Source: Anaerolineales bacterium | GTDB lineage: Bacteria > Chloroflexota > Anaerolineae > 4572-78 > J111 | Assembly: GCA_020634855.1 (NCBI GenBank) | Contig: JACKAU010000016.1 | Span: 62,001-126,000, forward strand | Direction of reading: 5' to 3' | DNA length: 64,000 bases | In this document: one piece after another, positions 61,218 through 64,000 of the stretch | How positions within the stretch are numbered: position 1 is the first letter of the stretch | Layout: every line of letters begins with the position of its first letter | Position numbers and translations under genes: made by a program | The notes under the pieces: generated by a model | Seen by the model: the letters and a program-made list of their open reading frames with translations, nothing else | Database searches by the model: none | Told to the model about the DNA's origin: nothing

Positions 61218-63920
61218 CTAACCACCGACCTCAACCGGTAGCGAGAAAGCAATACAGGTGCCTTGTGGTTGTGGCTCAAGCCAAATTCTCCCGCCTTGAG
61301 CCTGAATGAAACCTTGACAGATAGCCAGCCCCAGGCCGAGGCCGGATTGGCGGGTTAAGCTATCTTCTACCCGGAAGAAGGCGTCAAAAATGCGCTGATG
61401 ATCCGTTTCCGGGATGCCCGGCCCTTGGTCGCTGACTTGAACGATGACCGTGCCATTGTTCATGCTGGCTGAGAGGGTAATCGGCGTACCTTGTGCGGTG
61501 TATTTGACGGAATTCTCGATTAAGTTGCGGACCACCACTTCCAGCCGCTGCCGATCGGCATGGATGAGCGGCAAATCGGCTGGCAGATTGAGCTGTAACC
61601 GGTCGTGTGGGGGCGGATAGACCTGGGGTACAGCGCGCGCGACGACCTCAGCCAGATCGCACGGCGCCGGGAAAAGTTCTAATCGTCCGGCTTCCAGGCG
61701 AGACATATCGAGTAAATCATTGACCAACCGGTTCAGCCGGTCGGCTTCGCGAGAGATGATCTCCAGGAATTCTCGCTGCTCGGTTTGATCCCATTCCACG
61801 TCATCAGCTAACAACGTTGAGGCGTAGCCCTTGATACTGGCCAGCGGCGTGCGCAGTTCATGGGACACCGTGGAAATGAGCAGCGATTTCATCCGGTCAA
61901 GCTCATAGTTCTTCGTAATATCTTGCAACAGCAACCCTTGACCAATGGCCTGTTGATCATAATCGGTCACTTGGAAAATTTCAGAGTGTAAAAAGCGAAC
62001 GTGATTGGCGTGTGGGACGGCAAAGATGATTTCGTCGGCCGGCAGACCAAGCTCAGATTGATGGGGCGGAGCAACACTTTTAGTAGTGATGGCTTGATCA
62101 TACAGATGGTTAATCAAGGCGGCGATTGAGCCTTGCTTGATGGCGTCGATCGGTAGATTGGTGAAGACGCTCATCCAACGATTGACATAGCGAATGTTGC
62201 CGGTCAGGTCTTCCAGAACCAAACCATCACCCAAGGAATGTACCAGCGCTTCTAAGCGGCGGGTTTGTTCTTTCAACAGAATATCACTTTGGGCATATAG
62301 GGCGGCATTTTCCAGGGCCATCGTCGCGTGATTGGCAAAGCTGCTCAACAGGTCGATTTCACGTTGGGAAAATGTGTAAGGCTGAGTTTTGTAGACCACT
62401 AAGACCGAAAGCGGGGCATGGATCGTTTTGAGGGGAATGACGGCAATGGCCCGAACGCCTTCGGCCAGTGCGCCCGGCGCGACTTGCTCCGGCAGTTCTT
62501 CGCGCTCCAGATCGATCAGATGGATCGGCTCGTTGCGCTCTATGGCCTGCCATGCGAGCCGGGCGCGGCTGTGGGATAGGATCATCCGCTCGATGTAGTC
62601 GCTCGACAGGCCGCGGCTGACGCTAATTGTGAACCGCTGACTGCTCTCATCATAGGCGGCAATGGTCGATTTATCGATGTTGAGGATGTGCTCAACCTGG
62701 ACAAGGATGCTGTTCAAAACGGTATCGACATCCAGACTGGAGGTCACCGCCGTACTGGTTTCAAGCAAGGTGGTCAATTCGTCCAGGCGCGCGGTGATGA
62801 CCTGTTCGGTATCGATGACACTTTGAACCAACTGGCCAATCTGGTCAGGCCGGTTAGCGTAGGGGGTTAGCGGGTGGGCCGGGTTGTGCCGAGGTGGTGG
62901 TTCCAATTGGCGACCCTGAATGTAAGCGGTGATAGTTTGCAGCGGTTTAACTAACCGTCTGGACAAAACAGCCCACGAAAAAACCCCGAGACCCAGGTAA
63001 AACACCATCAACCATAGGAACCCGCGCTGAAATCTATCGATCGCCGCAAAAGCCACATCGGTAGGGCGGCTGACCACCACCGACCAATCGGTCTCGGCGA
63101 TAGAGGCGTAGCTGAGTAAATGTTCTTGGCCGTCGGTATCCAACTCAACCCGATTGCCGGTTGATAAAGGGAAGGCGGCGCTGGTCAGATGGGGAAAAAC
63201 CGTATCGAAATTTTCTAATAGCAACGCCGGTTCCAGTGAGGCTAGAATATTTCCCTGCGGATCAACCAGCGTGATGTTGAGATGAGGTTTGGCATTTTGC
63301 TGTAAAACAACATCGGACAGCGTTTGGCTGAGGGCTTGTAATTCCAAATTGATACCGACGATACCCAAGTATTGGCCGGTGTCATCCCATAACGGCATCA
63401 CCACCGTTACCACCGGTTTATCCGTGGTTGGCGACATACGCCCGATCGAAACAAAGGGCAGATGCTTGGTTTGGGCTTGCTGAAAGTATTGCCGAAAAGA
63501 AAAATTTTCTCCCACCGTAGAACGCACGCCGGCCGGATAATGAAATACCATCGACCCACCCTGGTCAAGGCGGTAGATCAAGTTGTAGTCAGGGTTGGTC
63601 TGTTCCACAATTTGAAAGAGGGCGGCCATTTGGTCCGGATCGGCGGCCAGAACCGCAGGCTGCTCGGCCAGATATTGAACCACTTGGCGAGGTCGCTCCA
63701 CGGCCGATTGGGTTTCCTGGGCGATGGCTTGAGCCAGGGCGAGATCGGTAAATTGGGTTTCGGTGGTCAAGTTTTGATTGGTGGTCATGGCGAAGATGAT
63801 CCCGGCCGCAAAGACCAGCAACACTGAGAGGAGGTAAAGCGAAAGTAATTGCCACCGTAAATCGTGGCTCGATAATAATGATACTTTTTTGAACATGACC
63901 GTAATAATTGAACCCGTCAA
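61218..63920 (-). CDS. Sensor histidine kinase: dCache - HAMP-like - GAF - PAS - HisKA - HATPase_c
   Basis: 900 residues. TM1 (~18-45: LLSLYLLSVLLVFAAGIIFAM) and TM2 (~297-320: FLWLMVFYLGLGVFSWAV) enclose a ~250-residue extracellular dCache domain (YNLIYRLDQGGSMVFHYPAGV, GQYLGIVGINLELQALS). A HAMP-like linker follows, then GAF (~385-550: TAVTSSLDVDTVLNSILVQVEHIL), PAS (~565-670), HisKA with His687 (STVSHELRTPLASIKGYAS) and HATPase_c (RNLIENSVKYT, DQGPGIPETDHQRIFDAFFR, GLGLGLAICQGFI). It senses a small external ligand and phosphorylates the OmpR-type regulator downstream. The open frame begins at ATG 63920; a later ATG (63893, MFKKVSLL) is equally credible. Confidence 0.92.
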   Translation of the reverse strand: MTGSIITVMFKKVSLLSSHDLRWQLLSLYLLSVLLVFAAGIIFAMTTNQNLTTETQFTDLALAQAIAQETQSAVERPRQVVQYLAEQPAVLAADPDQMAALFQIVEQTNPDYNLIYRLDQGGSMVFHYPAGVRSTVGENFSFRQYFQQAQTKHLPFVSIGRMSPTTDKPVVTVVMPLWDDTGQYLGIVGINLELQALSQTLSDVVLQQNAKPHLNITLVDPQGNILASLEPALLLENFDTVFPHLTSAAFPLSTGNRVELDTDGQEHLLSYASIAETDWSVVVSRPTDVAFAAIDRFQRGFLWLMVFYLGLGVFSWAVLSRRLVKPLQTITAYIQGRQLEPPPRHNPAHPLTPYANRPDQIGQLVQSVIDTEQVITARLDELTTLLETSTAVTSSLDVDTVLNSILVQVEHILNIDKSTIAAYDESSQRFTISVSRGLSSDYIERMILSHSRARLAWQAIERNEPIHLIDLEREELPEQVAPGALAEGVRAIAVIPLKTIHAPLSVLVVYKTQPYTFSQREIDLLSSFANHATMALENAALYAQSDILLKEQTRRLEALVHSLGDGLVLEDLTGNIRYVNRWMSVFTNLPIDAIKQGSIAALINHLYDQAITTKSVAPPHQSELGLPADEIIFAVPHANHVRFLHSEIFQVTDYDQQAIGQGLLLQDITKNYELDRMKSLLISTVSHELRTPLASIKGYASTLLADDVEWDQTEQREFLEIISREADRLNRLVNDLLDMSRLEAGRLELFPAPCDLAEVVARAVPQVYPPPHDRLQLNLPADLPLIHADRQRLEVVVRNLIENSVKYTAQGTPITLSASMNNGTVIVQVSDQGPGIPETDHQRIFDAFFRVEDSLTRQSGLGLGLAICQGFIQAQGGRIWLEPQPQGTCIAFSLPVEVGG

Positions 63921-64000
63921 CGTAGATCGGGTTAAGATACGAAAACCAACAAATAACGTTGCCTACGGTGGGTCTTAATTTGGCGTAGGGGGCCATTCAC

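Noticed and set aside
1..64000. tRNA or rRNA genes
   Set aside because: No tRNA T-loop/acceptor pattern or rRNA stretch was recognised by eye; a covariance-model scan would be needed to exclude a tRNA fully.

Overview
The window looks like a chromosomal piece of a GC-rich bacterium, most likely Chloroflexota (Anaerolineae or a related class). The hints are a secreted repeat protein ending in IYLPFIVKD, lipoproteins with PTEEA-type linkers, a giant NarL-type histidine kinase, a dense load of dispersed palindromic repeats, and mixed ATG/GTG/TTG starts. No rRNA, tRNA, phage or insertion sequence is visible. The taxonomic call is an inference.

0-13 kb (+ strand): the end of a two-domain glycosyltransferase (GT14 tail plus GT2) runs straight into a 545-bp lattice of palindromes. 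Next come a beta-barrel/CBS protein and then the most striking gene of the window: a 1159-residue fusion of an indoleamine-2,3-dioxygenase-like haem domain, a diflavin-reductase-type FAD/NADPH domain and a cytochrome b5 domain. It overlaps by 4 nt a PIG-L deacetylase/cyclic-nucleotide-binding gene that is now frameshifted. A BshC-like protein, bshA and bshB1 follow, so this is probably a bacillithiol-type thiol pathway beside a self-sufficient haem redox enzyme.

13-27 kb: a BASS transporter (+) converges on a long minus-strand operon. In order of transcription it encodes a 5-formyl-THF cyclo-ligase-like protein, an 8-oxoguanine deaminase-type amidohydrolase, a BMP-family binding lipoprotein, a creatininase-family amidohydrolase, a double ATPase, two permeases and two AMP-dependent ligases. 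This reads as uptake and catabolism of a purine-like compound. A divergent MocR-type regulator flanks it.

27-42 kb: a NarL-type response regulator and a 1508-residue kinase with a triplicated membrane module, a DUF433/DUF5615 toxin-antitoxin pair, small membrane proteins, a lipoprotein, an SMP-30 lactonase, a repeat-rich gene-poor stretch, a frameshifted LVIVD-repeat lipoprotein, an attC-like site, and an aldo/keto reductase with an AraC regulator.

42-64 kb: a 1231-residue secreted protein, grpE and a cbpA-like dnaJ, a DPM1-like glycosyltransferase, and an esterase. Then comes an unusual trio: a Rieske-TPP enzyme fusion, a DUF5996-like protein, and a Rieske-glutamate-synthase FMN-domain fusion. 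An antiporter, a Fur-family regulator, a MntA/HepT pair, a nitroreductase and two-component genes close the window.

At least seven genes (12.3-20.5 kb and 37.7-39.5 kb) are broken almost only by 1-nt length changes in homopolymer runs, without in-frame nonsense mutations. These may be assembly errors rather than true pseudogenes, and such genes are annotated here as single loci. Four families of dispersed repeats (called R1-R4 below) recur in intergenic gaps.
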